Assembly (NCBI GenBank): GCA_039815145.1
Contig: JBCBZW010000001.1
Location: forward strand, 124,001-188,000
Direction: 5' to 3'
From: Pseudomonadota bacterium
GTDB taxonomy: Bacteria > Pseudomonadota > Gammaproteobacteria > Steroidobacterales > JBCBZW01
Length of the DNA: 64,000 bases
Shown here one piece after another: positions 1-8,056 of the stretch. Each line of letters opens with the position of its first letter. Position 1 is the stretch's first letter. The position numbers were made by a program, and so were the translations under genes. The notes under the pieces are model-generated. The model was not told where the DNA came from, made no database searches, and worked only from the letters and a program-made list of their open reading frames with translations.

Positions 1-1666
1 CGAAGCCGAGGAACGAGGCGAACTGATGTGGGAAGACGTCGTTCTCCGCCACGTAGAACCAATCGGAGGGCCGCATCTCGTCTTCCTCGTAGGCGGCCTG
101 CACCGGATCGCGGAAATTGCAGTCCGTAACGAGGCACAGCTCATCGTAGTCGAAGAACACGACCCGGCGCTGGCGACTCACGCCGAAGTTCTTCAATAGC
201 AGATCGCCGGGGAAGATGTTGGCGTGGGCCAGGTCTCGAATAGCTTGTCCGTAGTCGATCACCACCTGCATGCGATCCTCACCGCTGGCCTCGCGCAAAT
301 ATTTGTTGAGCGGGATCAGACGCCGCTCGACGTAGACGTGATCCAGCACCAGCGTGTTCTCGCCCTCGAGATGGGTGCTGGCGGTGGCTTCATTCAGCAA
401 CTCATCGCGAAGGGTGGGTTCGAAGCGATCCGCTGCGAACTTCATGCCGGCGAACTCCTGCGCCTCGACCAGGCGACCGACCCGATCGTGGGTCGCCACC
501 AGGCGGTACTTGTCCTTCACGTCCTGCCGGGTGGTGGTTTTCGGGTAGGCGAAGTTGTCGCGGATCACCTTGAACACACCGCCGTAGGACGGCAGGGCGA
601 ATACGATCATCACCATGCCCTTGTCGAGGGCCGCGTCGCGGAAGCGTTCGCTGGACAGGGCGAGGTGCTCGCGAATCTCGTGGTAGCGCTGGGTCTTCCC
701 CTGCTTGGCCCGCCCCAACATCGTGAACAGGTCCACCACGGACTTATGCGGCATGATCGAATGCAGGAAGATCACCGCGCTGGTCACGCTCTCTAGATCT
801 ACGTGGAAGTACGAGCGAGCGAAGCCGAAGACGAAGCTAACCTCATCGTCGTCGAGGAGCACCGCATCCACCTCGATACCCGTTTGCGCGTTGCGCAAGG
901 CGATCAGCAACGGGTGTTGGCGGCTGGCGGAGGTCAGGCGGCCCACGAGGTAGGCGCGCGTATCGCGAAAAAAGACGGGACCGATCATCTCCACCAGCTG
1001 CGGCTCGCCTGCCCCAGCGCTCTCGAGGAACTCGCGCACCTCGCTCGCCACATGGTCACCGCTGCTCACGATGTCGCGATAGGTCACGGCGAAGGGGTAG
1101 TCGGCGAGCAACACGGTAAACAATTGTGTCAGGGACCCGCCCTGCAAGGCGTAGCGTCGCACGCCCAGCGGATGGGCAGACTGGGCGAGGGGCTGGCTGT
1201 CCTCCGACTGGAAGACGATGCGCTGCACGGCGTCGGCCACCCCGAACACCCGGCGCGCCACCGAATTGAAGTAGGTGCGCGTGAACTCGATGTCTCGGTA
1301 GGTGGCGATGTTCTCGGCGAAGCGCCGGCGCATGGCGTGCCAAACGCGCTCCTCGAGAATCGGGCAAGTCGGTGTTTGCTCAAACAATTCGCGCACGCGC
1401 GCGACGGTGGCGTTCACACAGTTGTCGTAGAGCTGAATCCGCTCCACCGCGTCCGCGCGACTTGCCGCCCACTTGCGTTGTTCGAAACGTTGCTTCGCGC
1501 GCTGTGTGATGGAGCGAAACTCGGAGTTGTAGCGCACAAAATCGATGAACACCTGGTGCGCGCAGGCATGCACGAGGCGCTCTTGCGCCTGGGGGTCGTT
1601 CGCCGACGCTCCGGGCCCTTCGCCGCTTGACGATGACTCAGGCGATCGCCTCACGCGCGGGTCCAT
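1..1666 (-). CDS. aceK: Isocitrate dehydrogenase kinase/phosphatase, 3' end cut by window
   Basis: AceK phosphorylates and dephosphorylates isocitrate dehydrogenase in the cytoplasm, controlling the branch between the TCA cycle and the glyoxylate bypass. The reverse-strand frame is open from an ATG at 1666 to the window edge, giving 555 residues of a family usually about 570-600 long, so only a short C-terminal piece is missing. The kinase-domain metal region is clear near residue 504 (FFDYDE), followed by NFRDP. The start follows a poor ribosome site; another ATG 22 bases upstream is out of frame and soon stops. It is divergent from a receiver-domain gene with about 49 bases between the starts. 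No aceA or aceB is visible here. Confidence 0.93.
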   Translation of the reverse strand, partial: MDPRVRRSPESSSSGEGPGASANDPQAQERLVHACAHQVFIDFVRYNSEFRSITQRAKQRFEQRKWAASRADAVERIQLYDNCVNATVARVRELFEQTPTCPILEERVWHAMRRRFAENIATYRDIEFTRTYFNSVARRVFGVADAVQRIVFQSEDSQPLAQSAHPLGVRRYALQGGSLTQLFTVLLADYPFAVTYRDIVSSGDHVASEVREFLESAGAGEPQLVEMIGPVFFRDTRAYLVGRLTSASRQHPLLIALRNAQTGIEVDAVLLDDDEVSFVFGFARSYFHVDLESVTSAVIFLHSIMPHKSVVDLFTMLGRAKQGKTQRYHEIREHLALSSERFRDAALDKGMVMIVFALPSYGGVFKVIRDNFAYPKTTTRQDVKDKYRLVATHDRVGRLVEAQEFAGMKFAADRFEPTLRDELLNEATASTHLEGENTLVLDHVYVERRLIPLNKYLREASGEDRMQVVIDYGQAIRDLAHANIFPGDLLLKNFGVSRQRRVVFFDYDELCLVTDCNFRDPVQAAYEEDEMRPSDWFYVAENDVFPHQFASFLGF

Positions 1667-1715
1667 GCTTTGTGTCACAGTGGGTCATCGCCTTGTCTCC
1701 TGGAGTGAGGGTCCC

Positions 1716-2108
1716 ATGGTAACGGGTCGTCGTTATTCCGTGCTGCTGGTCGAGGATCAGGCCCTGGTGCGCGAGATGATCACCTCAGTGCTAGAGGCGA
1801 ACGATTTCCGCGTCACCCCCGTGGCCTGCATGAACGAGGCAATCGACGCGTTCAGCGCCGCGTCGCTGGAGATCGACACGGTCTTGTCGGACGTGCGCCT
1901 GGGGGACGGCCGCAACGGCATCGAACTGGCCGATTGGGTGCGCGAGCGCCACGCGGACATGCCAGTGATACTGATGTCAGCGCTCACCGACGCGTCGTAC
2001 GCGACCTATCACTTCTTGCAAAAACCCTTCACCGAAAGGGAATTACTAACCGTCATCGCGGACGCCACGGCCCAGGCATCCAAACCGAACCCCACCGTTA
2101 CCTTGTAA
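1716..2108 (+). CDS. Stand-alone response regulator receiver protein
   Basis: A 130-residue single-domain CheY-like receiver. It has the acidic pair E13-D14, the phosphoacceptor D59 (LSDVRL), S88 and K103 (LQKPF), the canonical set for phosphorylation. There is no output domain, so it probably acts by protein contact or in a phosphorelay. The ATG at 1716 is chosen because GGAGTGAGG sits just upstream; the frame is open further upstream, but that part overlaps aceK and looks non-coding. It is divergent from aceK. No histidine kinase is nearby, so its partner is unknown. Confidence 0.85.
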   Translation: MVTGRRYSVLLVEDQALVREMITSVLEANDFRVTPVACMNEAIDAFSAASLEIDTVLSDVRLGDGRNGIELADWVRERHADMPVILMSALTDASYATYHFLQKPFTERELLTVIADATAQASKPNPTVTL

Positions 2109-2335
2109 CGCACAAATCCTGCCCTAGCGAAACCGTTCAGCAGGCCCAACGGGCTTGGATAGACCCCAATGCCCTGTTTTTGTTAGGAACAGCTACCGTT
2201 ATTCGTGCAGTGCCGCTACACTGCGCCTGACGAGCGGTCTGAGCAGCAGCGAACACTGGATGTACACCTGCGCCAAAGTCGCTCGTTTACGTTGATTTGT
2301 ACAACAACGTGGTTATTTCTTGACCGGGAGTCTCC

Positions 2336-2614
2336 ATGAAGAAAGCGAAACTGCTTAAGACCATCGACGCCGTGAAGGCGTACAAGTGGCCATCACCACA
2401 AAAACGCGCCGTAATCACCGCGCTAGCCCTGGGTGAAGAAGGCACCAGCGGGCATCTGTCTGACCTGTTGGGTATTCCCCTGCGCACCCTCCACGTGCTG
2501 TGGTCCTCGCTGCGCGCGGACGGCTGGGTGGAATGGGACGGCGAGCAGTACACCGTGAGCGACGACGTGCGCACCATCGTGGGTGTGTGGCAGCAACTCG
2601 CGAACGCCAACTAG
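2336..2614 (+). CDS. Small winged-helix-like protein
   Basis: A 92-residue basic protein. Residues about 22-85 read like a winged helix: a helix-turn-helix-like stretch around LSDLLGIPLRTLHVLW, then DGWVEWDGEQYTV as a likely wing. The N-terminus is lysine-rich (MKKAKLLKTI). It could be a small DNA-binding regulator, but no family is recognised with certainty. A GGGAG ribosome site lies just before the start. It is followed by tRNA-Thr on the other strand. The function is an inference from secondary structure only. Confidence 0.6.
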   Translation: MKKAKLLKTIDAVKAYKWPSPQKRAVITALALGEEGTSGHLSDLLGIPLRTLHVLWSSLRADGWVEWDGEQYTVSDDVRTIVGVWQQLANAN

Positions 2615-2671
2615 CGCGCTGACCTACTACTGAGGGGGAACGGCGGGGCCGATTCGGCTCCCGCCAGAAAG

Positions 2672-2747
2672 TGGTGCCGGAAGAGGGACTTGAACCCCCA
2701 ACCTACCGCTTACAAGGCGGTTGCTCTACCAATTGAGCCATTCCGGC
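2672..2747 (-). tRNA. tRNA-Thr (anticodon UGU)
   Basis: A 76-base cloverleaf on the reverse strand with an encoded CCA end. The acceptor stem GCCGGAA pairs with TTCCGGC. The D-arm has GGCTCAATTGGTAGAGC, the anticodon stem ACCGC/GCGGT encloses loop CTTGTAA, and the T-arm contains GGGTTCAAGTCCC. The anticodon TGT reads ACA threonine codons. It lies between two convergent protein genes and appears singly transcribed. Confidence 0.95.
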
Positions 2748-2806
2748 AGTAAGGCCCGAAGAGGCCTCTGAGAACTCGAAGTGTAACGCGCCCGTCGCGT
2801 CATCCG

Positions 2807-3469
2807 CTATCGGCTGGCGCCGGGCGTTGTGCTGGTGGGTGAGGACCGGCGCACGACGAAAGGCTCGTCGGGCGCTGCCTTCGATCCGCCTTCAATCAGG
2901 CTCTGCCACAGACGCGATGGATCCCGCTCGAACACCTGCGCCGCGCTGGCAGGATGCACCTGCCATCCACCCGCGGCGATTTCCGCTTCCAGCTGACCGG
3001 GAGCCCAACCCGCGTAGCCGATGAAGATACGCAGGGCGCGCTCACCCACGGCGCCTCGCACCTGTAAGAGCCCTTCCAAGGTGGTCGGATCGTTACTGAG
3101 GTAGACGCCGTCCAGCACCGCCGTGCCGCCGGCGCCCTCGATCGCGAGCACGCTCACATGGCTCAGCTCCACCGGACCACCCAGGAACAGCATCCCCTGG
3201 TACCGACCGAGTCCACGAACCCCGGGAAACAGCTGGGCCGGCGCGATGTCCGAATGCTGATTGATGATGAGGCCGATGCTGCCGTCACCGTCATGGTGCA
3301 GCACCAACACGACCGTCTTCGCAAAGTTCGGGTCGTCGATAGCCTCGCTGGCCACGAGGAATCGCCCCGCGCCGGGCTCCATGGCGAAGGTAAAGGGCGC
3401 CAAGGCGCTGAGCAACAGCAGCAAAAGGCCTGCGCTTGCGATCAGGGTGGAGGATGAGCGACGTTTCAT
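2807..3469 (-). CDS. YqgE/AlgH family protein with signal peptide
   Basis: A 220-residue YqgE/AlgH (UPF0301) protein. After an N-terminal hydrophobic stretch (residues about 8-28) come family motifs such as GRFLVAS, DPNFAKTVVLVLHH and FLGGPVE. Family members are usually cytoplasmic and about 185 residues with no leader, so the hydrophobic N-terminus here is unusual and suggests export or anchoring. The start at 3469 (MKRRSS) follows the stop of the zinc protein gene by 13 bases; the frame is open further upstream but would overlap that gene. It is last in a minus-strand operon. The biochemical function of the family is poorly defined. Confidence 0.85.
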   Translation of the reverse strand: MKRRSSSTLIASAGLLLLLLSALAPFTFAMEPGAGRFLVASEAIDDPNFAKTVVLVLHHDGDGSIGLIINQHSDIAPAQLFPGVRGLGRYQGMLFLGGPVELSHVSVLAIEGAGGTAVLDGVYLSNDPTTLEGLLQVRGAVGERALRIFIGYAGWAPGQLEAEIAAGGWQVHPASAAQVFERDPSRLWQSLIEGGSKAAPDEPFVVRRSSPTSTTPGASR

Positions 3470-3482
3470 GCCGCTCAGCGTA

Positions 3483-3950
3483 TCAGTCCTTATCCTGATC
3501 AGTCGCCTTCGGGGCGGCAAACAACGCCTCCAGCGCCTGGCGCGCGTCGTCGACCGCATCCGCGTGCGCCTCATTGGGTGAGGCGCCCTGCGCTTCCTGC
3601 TCACCTTCCGGCGCTCCGAACAGTGCGGCCAAGGCCTGCTCCGATTGGCGTGCTGCCGCGTCGTGGTCGACCTCGAACGCATGCAATCGCGGACGGAAGT
3701 AAGTGCAGTAGTTAGCCTGGGTACGATCGTTCGGCGGATCCGCTCGCTCGTGTCGACACTCATTCAGGCGCGTTCGATCGTGGTGACGGCACAAGCGACA
3801 TGCGTGCAGATCAGCACGACAGTGCGGGCACCGCGCCAGGTGCGTGAGGGGAAGCAGCGCGAAGGGCAGCTGCTCGCCACAGCGCCAGCACACGTAGGGC
3901 TCCGCCGGCGGCTTGGGACGTTGGTTGCTTGGATCGTCCTCGAGGGGCAT
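3483..3950 (-). CDS. Cysteine-rich zinc-ribbon-like protein of unknown function
   Basis: A 155-residue protein with eight cysteines arranged mostly as CxxC pairs (C21/C24, C41/C44, C51/C54, then C65 and C82) in its first half, which suggests two zinc ribbons. The second half is alanine- and acid-rich with helical character. There is no signal peptide. It lies 6 bases after the SPOR gene and 13 bases before yqgE, so it is almost certainly cotranscribed with both. No function can be assigned. Confidence 0.7.
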   Translation of the reverse strand: MPLEDDPSNQRPKPPAEPYVCWRCGEQLPFALLPLTHLARCPHCRADLHACRLCRHHDRTRLNECRHERADPPNDRTQANYCTYFRPRLHAFEVDHDAAARQSEQALAALFGAPEGEQEAQGASPNEAHADAVDDARQALEALFAAPKATDQDKD

Positions 3951-3956
3951 GCGGTG

Positions 3957-4724
3957 CTACGCCGCGGCGACTGCGCAAACGCCATTGCTGAGGCGACGAC
4001 CCTGGCGCTCGAACCGGGATAGATCGACCCGCTTGCCAGGCGGCACTTCGAAATCCACGAAGTACACATCTGCCGTGCGTGTGCGATCGCGAATCTCGGG
4101 CTCGAACCCAAGCTCGCGAATAGCCTTCGCGTGACGATCCGCCCCGTCGCGCTGGCTGAACAAGCCCAGAGAGATGGCGTTGCGCAGGTCACCGCCGGGC
4201 TCGATGTACAGATCCTCCACGCCCGCCTCGCGCAGGGCGGCAGCCGTCGCCCGCGCATCCTCCCGCGAGGGCAGCGGCGGCAGCATCACCGAGTAGCCCA
4301 CCCAAACATCCGAGGCGAGGCGACGCTGGCCAGGCTCCAAGCCCCGGGCCCGCACTGCCGCCGCAAACTCCGCCGCACCGGCGAGATCGAGAAAGGGGCC
4401 GACGGACGCACACTGCGCCTGCGCGCCCGGAGCGATCACCACCAGCTGGCTGCCGGCGAGTTCCACCGCCGGGCTGGTCGCCGCCACCGCCGCGGGGGGC
4501 GCGGGTTCGCCAGCTTCCTGTGGCTCAGACTCCGCACTGGCATCGGCCAGTACCTCACCGCTCACCTCGTCCTGCACGACCTGGCTGACGGGAGCCACCA
4601 ACGCCAAACGCTCCACAGAAGCCGGCAGCGGGCGCGCCGAAGGGGCCGGCGCCGGGGCCACCCAACGACTCCACCCGAGCAACCCCAGGTTCACCAGTAC
4701 CAGCAACAAGGCGATGGCTCTCAT
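3957..4724 (-). CDS. SPOR-domain inner-membrane protein
   Basis: A 255-residue protein with an N-terminal membrane anchor (residues about 2-19), a proline/alanine-rich linker and a C-terminal SPOR-like domain (about residues 105-235, ending near GKRVDLSRFERQGRRL). SPOR domains bind denuded septal peptidoglycan in the periplasm. The start overlaps the coaX stop as ATGA, so translation is coupled. A SPOR gene right after birA-coaX is a familiar arrangement in Gammaproteobacteria. Confidence 0.8.
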   Translation of the reverse strand: MRAIALLLVLVNLGLLGWSRWVAPAPAPSARPLPASVERLALVAPVSQVVQDEVSGEVLADASAESEPQEAGEPAPPAAVAATSPAVELAGSQLVVIAPGAQAQCASVGPFLDLAGAAEFAAAVRARGLEPGQRRLASDVWVGYSVMLPPLPSREDARATAAALREAGVEDLYIEPGGDLRNAISLGLFSQRDGADRHAKAIRELGFEPEIRDRTRTADVYFVDFEVPPGKRVDLSRFERQGRRLSNGVCAVAAA

Positions 4725-5524
4725 CGAATCTCCTCGACCCCCTCCAGCAGTGAGCGGGCCCCTTCGAGAACTAGATCATCCACGTGTTGGGCGTGTGCGG
4801 GCAACAGGGGCAGCAAATCGGGCGCATCGCCACCGGTGATGAGCAGCGGCGGCCATCCGGGTTCTGCCTGCGGGTCGGCCCCGGGGTCGAGCCTGCGCGC
4901 GGCGCTCGCATGGGCGAGCCGTACCAGCGCCGCGAGACCGTGATCGACCCCCGCGGCGACGGCCTCTCCCGTGTCACTGGCGAACAAGGAGGGGGGCACG
5001 GGTTCACGCCCGCCGGCACGGATCCGAGCTGTCGACTGGCGCAACGAGCGTCGTTGCAAGGTACGCCCAGGGGCGATGGCGCCGCCCAGGTGCTGTCCAT
5101 CGCCATCCACCACGTCCACGGTGACCGCGGTGCCGAAATCGACCACCGTGCAGGGATATCCCACCAACCGCGCAGCCCCCAACATCGCCACCCAACGATC
5201 CACCCCCAGGTTGGCGGGCTGCTCGTAGCCGATGGTCAATCCGCGGAACTCCCGCTGCACCTTCCCCACTATCACCTGGCCCGAGGCGAGGCGCTGCAGG
5301 CGCGCACCTAATTCCTGGGCCATGTCCGGATGGCCAACGCTGACCACCACCGCTGCAGCTATCGCGGGCGGCAAGGCGTCCATCAGCGCGGCCACGGGCG
5401 CATGCTCGCCGAGCACCTCGTAGGGGCGAGAGCCGTGCGCCTCCAGGGCGTGTTCCTTCGCCGACGCCTGCGCCCACTTCACCCGTGAGTTGCCCATATC
5501 GATGAACAGCGCGGGATGAGTCAT
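4721..5524 (-). CDS. coaX: Type III pantothenate kinase
   Basis: CoaX phosphorylates pantothenate, the first step of coenzyme A synthesis. The 267-residue protein has the ASKHA-fold phosphate-1 motif DMGNSRVKWA near the N-terminus and the second motif DFGTAVTVDVVD with GGAIAPG following. The type III enzyme replaces CoaA. It is coupled on both sides by ATGA overlaps: its start overlaps the birA stop and its stop overlaps the SPOR gene start. Confidence 0.95.
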   Translation of the reverse strand: MTHPALFIDMGNSRVKWAQASAKEHALEAHGSRPYEVLGEHAPVAALMDALPPAIAAAVVVSVGHPDMAQELGARLQRLASGQVIVGKVQREFRGLTIGYEQPANLGVDRWVAMLGAARLVGYPCTVVDFGTAVTVDVVDGDGQHLGGAIAPGRTLQRRSLRQSTARIRAGGREPVPPSLFASDTGEAVAAGVDHGLAALVRLAHASAARRLDPGADPQAEPGWPPLLITGGDAPDLLPLLPAHAQHVDDLVLEGARSLLEGVEEIR

Positions 5525-6402
5525 GGCAGGGGTCGCACCGAGACTTCGCCCGCGTGCACACGCAGGGGTGCCGGCATGTCGTCGAGGTGAACGCAGAGGG
5601 CCCCGTCGATATCGATGCCGCCGGCCACGCCGCGCTGCAGGCGTCCGTCGGTTCCCGACACCACCACTTCGCGCCCCCGGAGCATGTCCACCGGCGGCCA
5701 GCGATCGCGAAAGGCGGCAAACCCCAGCGCTTCGAACTGCACGAGGGCGGCACTAAGGGCCACGATGAGCCTGACGATAAGTGCGTTGCGAGCACGCGGA
5801 TCGAGCCCCAGGGCGCAGAGGTCCGCCACCGCGTACTCCGTTTCCGTCTCGAGCGCGGCACGCAAGGCGCTCGGCAGGTGGAGATTGAGGCCGAGACCCA
5901 CGACCACCTCGTGCACGCCATCGCCCTGCGCCCCCGCTCGCTGGCTGGCTTCGAGCAACAGCCCGCCAATTTTCCCGTAGGGGCGATCGCCCGCGCTCGT
6001 GCAAACGATATCATTAGGCCACTTGATCGCCAGGTGCTCCGCTCCTTGAGCGGCCAACACCTCGTACACGGCGATCGCGCAAGCAAGGCCCAACGGGGCA
6101 AGGCCGTGCGTCGTCCGCACCGGCCTGGCCAGGGAGAGGTGAATGGCGCTCCCCGGTGCGGTTCGCCACGATCGACCGCGCCGGCCGCGCCCGGTGTTCT
6201 GCTGATCTGCCACCACCGCGACCGCCCGGCCGTCGTCCGCCGCCAACGCACCGCGCCAGCGCGCCGCCTCACTGCTGGTCGAGTCCACCTCATCCAACAC
6301 GCGAAGATCCGGCGCCAGAGCGCCCAGTTCAGCCCGACAGCCTCGCGAGATGCTCTCACCCTGCAAGGGCTCGAGGCGATGGCCGGAGCGCGACGCAGTC
6401 AT
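5521..6402 (-). CDS. birA: Biotin-[acetyl-CoA-carboxylase] ligase, catalytic-only
   Basis: Biotin protein ligase makes biotinyl-AMP and transfers biotin to the carboxyl carrier protein. The 293-residue product has the biotin-AMP loop GRGRRGRSW and KWPND. Only about 35 residues precede the VDSTSSEA substrate region, so the N-terminal DNA-binding domain of E. coli BirA is absent; upstream is plsY in another frame. It is therefore probably a ligase without repressor function. The ATG at 6402 overlaps the plsY stop (ATGA). Confidence 0.93.
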   Translation of the reverse strand: MTASRSGHRLEPLQGESISRGCRAELGALAPDLRVLDEVDSTSSEAARWRGALAADDGRAVAVVADQQNTGRGRRGRSWRTAPGSAIHLSLARPVRTTHGLAPLGLACAIAVYEVLAAQGAEHLAIKWPNDIVCTSAGDRPYGKIGGLLLEASQRAGAQGDGVHEVVVGLGLNLHLPSALRAALETETEYAVADLCALGLDPRARNALIVRLIVALSAALVQFEALGFAAFRDRWPPVDMLRGREVVVSGTDGRLQRGVAGGIDIDGALCVHLDDMPAPLRVHAGEVSVRPLP

Positions 6403-7052
6403 CCGTTGCGTTCGCTGTTGCGTGCGAACAGCATGATCGCGTGCTTGCGGTCTTCCACACCGCGCAGCATGCGCGCGAGATTGCTGCGGTGGGTGTAGAC
6501 CAAGAGCAGGGCCATGGCGAGGGCGAACACGACGAGCGCATCGGGCGCGGGCCCTGGCTGCAGCACCCAGACGGCGAGCGCGGCCGAGGCCGCCGCCACC
6601 ATCGTGGAGAGTCCCACAAAGCCGCTCAACACGAGACAGAGTAACCACACCAAGAGGACGGGAATCACGACCACCGCGGCCAGCCCCAGGTAGGCGCCGA
6701 CCAGAGTGGCGGCCCCTTTGCCACCGCGAAAGTTGAACCACACGGGGAACACGTGACCGACGACGGCGGCGGCCCCGCAGAGCATGGCGACGATGGGCGT
6801 CCCAAGGCTTGCGCTGGTGCCGAGCGGCACGTTCGCCACCCACGTCGCCGCCAGACTGCCCTTACCGATATCGATCGCGATCACCCCGAGAGCGAACGCC
6901 AAGCCGCGCGTGCGCAGGGCATTGGTGCCTCCCGCGTTGCCGCTGCCCTCCTCGCGGATATCACCGGCGCCGCTGAGTCGACCGACGATGAGTGCCCCCA
7001 TCAACGACCCCAGCATGTACGCGAGCAGCAGGCGCAGCCCCAAGTCCACCAT
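6399..7052 (-). CDS. plsY: Acyl-phosphate:glycerol-3-phosphate acyltransferase
   Basis: PlsY is a polytopic inner-membrane enzyme that moves an acyl group from acyl-phosphate to glycerol-3-phosphate in phospholipid synthesis. The 217-residue protein has several membrane segments and the active-site loop GSGNAGGTNALR (canonical GSGNxGxTN). It is slightly longer than many PlsY proteins (about 200). It heads the minus-strand operon plsY-birA-coaX-SPOR-zinc protein-yqgE, all with overlaps or very short gaps. Confidence 0.95.
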   Translation of the reverse strand: MVDLGLRLLLAYMLGSLMGALIVGRLSGAGDIREEGSGNAGGTNALRTRGLAFALGVIAIDIGKGSLAATWVANVPLGTSASLGTPIVAMLCGAAAVVGHVFPVWFNFRGGKGAATLVGAYLGLAAVVVIPVLLVWLLCLVLSGFVGLSTMVAAASAALAVWVLQPGPAPDALVVFALAMALLLVYTHRSNLARMLRGVEDRKHAIMLFARNSERNG

Positions 7053-7165
7053 CGACGTCCCGTCCTACTTGTGCGGCACCGACGAGCACCGCTCACGGCG
7101 CCATTCTTTCCGGCCGCCGGGGATGTGACAAGGGTCGGCCTGGCACTCGCGCCGGCTCAGGGCCG

Positions 7166-8056
7166 TCAGCGGCGGGTGGCCGCGTAGATCGCCGCGATCG
7201 CAAGCCCTGCGCCCAACCCCTGAGAGGCGCTCATGGGCAGACCGAACAAGGCGATGTCCCAGAGGAAGGCCAGGGTGGGCTGGAGCAAGAGAATCAGCCC
7301 GATCAGCCCCGCCGGCACTCGCTCCAGACCGCTCGAGATGAGCAGCCAGCCCAGCACCTGCCCGACGACACCGTACGCGATCAGGGTGCCGAGGTTGGGT
7401 AGATCCGGAATACGCAAGCTCTCCCCGGACGCCAGCGCCAGCAGCGCCAGGAGGATCGCGGAGGCGGCGGACACGATGGCCAGATCGTTGGCGGCGCTGA
7501 TCCCCGGGGAAAGCTGCCGCGCCCGGCGCAGGGACAGGATATAGCCACTGTAGAAGAACGCCGTCGCGAGCCCCCACAGCACGCCCTCGCGTTGCAAGGC
7601 CGGCAGTTCGCTCCACTGGATACCGATCAGCAGGGCCAATCCGGCCATGGCCAGGGGGATAGCCAACCAGAGGCTCAGGCGCGCGGGTTCCGCGAACACC
7701 ACCACCCCCACCACGGCCAGCACGAACACTTGGAAATTGGCCAGCAGCGTAGCCAGCCCCGGTCCGACGAAGACGATACTGCGGTGCCAGGCGGCCAGGT
7801 CGGCGGCGAAGAACGCGGCCGCCACGAGCAGGGTGATCCACGGCCGGGGCCGAATCCACACCTGCTGGCGGGAGATCGCCAGCCAGGCGAAGAGCACCGC
7901 GCCGCCGAAGGCGCAGCGGTACACGGCGGAGACCGTGGGCGCCACGCTAGTGAGCTTGACGAACACGGCGGAGAAGCTGATCAGCACCGCGCCCAGGAGC
8001 AAGCGTGCCGTCGCGCCTCGACCGCCCTCCATCGACGACGCCGGCGCGCTAGCCAC
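7166..8056 (-). CDS. EamA/DMT-family transporter
   Basis: A 296-residue inner-membrane protein with about ten hydrophobic segments in two EamA repeats (VLISFSAVFVKL near the N-terminus and GLATAFFYSGY in the second half). The family exports metabolites; the substrate is unknown. The start taken is a GTG at 8056 that overlaps the M61 peptidase stop by 8 bases; an in-frame ATG at 8032 is an alternative. It is followed by a 113-base gap before plsY. Confidence 0.85.
   Translation of the reverse strand: MASAPASSMEGGRGATARLLLGAVLISFSAVFVKLTSVAPTVSAVYRCAFGGAVLFAWLAISRQQVWIRPRPWITLLVAAAFFAADLAAWHRSIVFVGPGLATLLANFQVFVLAVVGVVVFAEPARLSLWLAIPLAMAGLALLIGIQWSELPALQREGVLWGLATAFFYSGYILSLRRARQLSPGISAANDLAIVSAASAILLALLALASGESLRIPDLPNLGTLIAYGVVGQVLGWLLISSGLERVPAGLIGLILLLQPTLAFLWDIALFGLPMSASQGLGAGLAIAAIYAATRR

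Noticed and set aside
1645-1688. ATG at 1688 with AGGAG as a start for aceK
   Set aside because: It is out of frame with aceK and reaches a stop after 14 codons.
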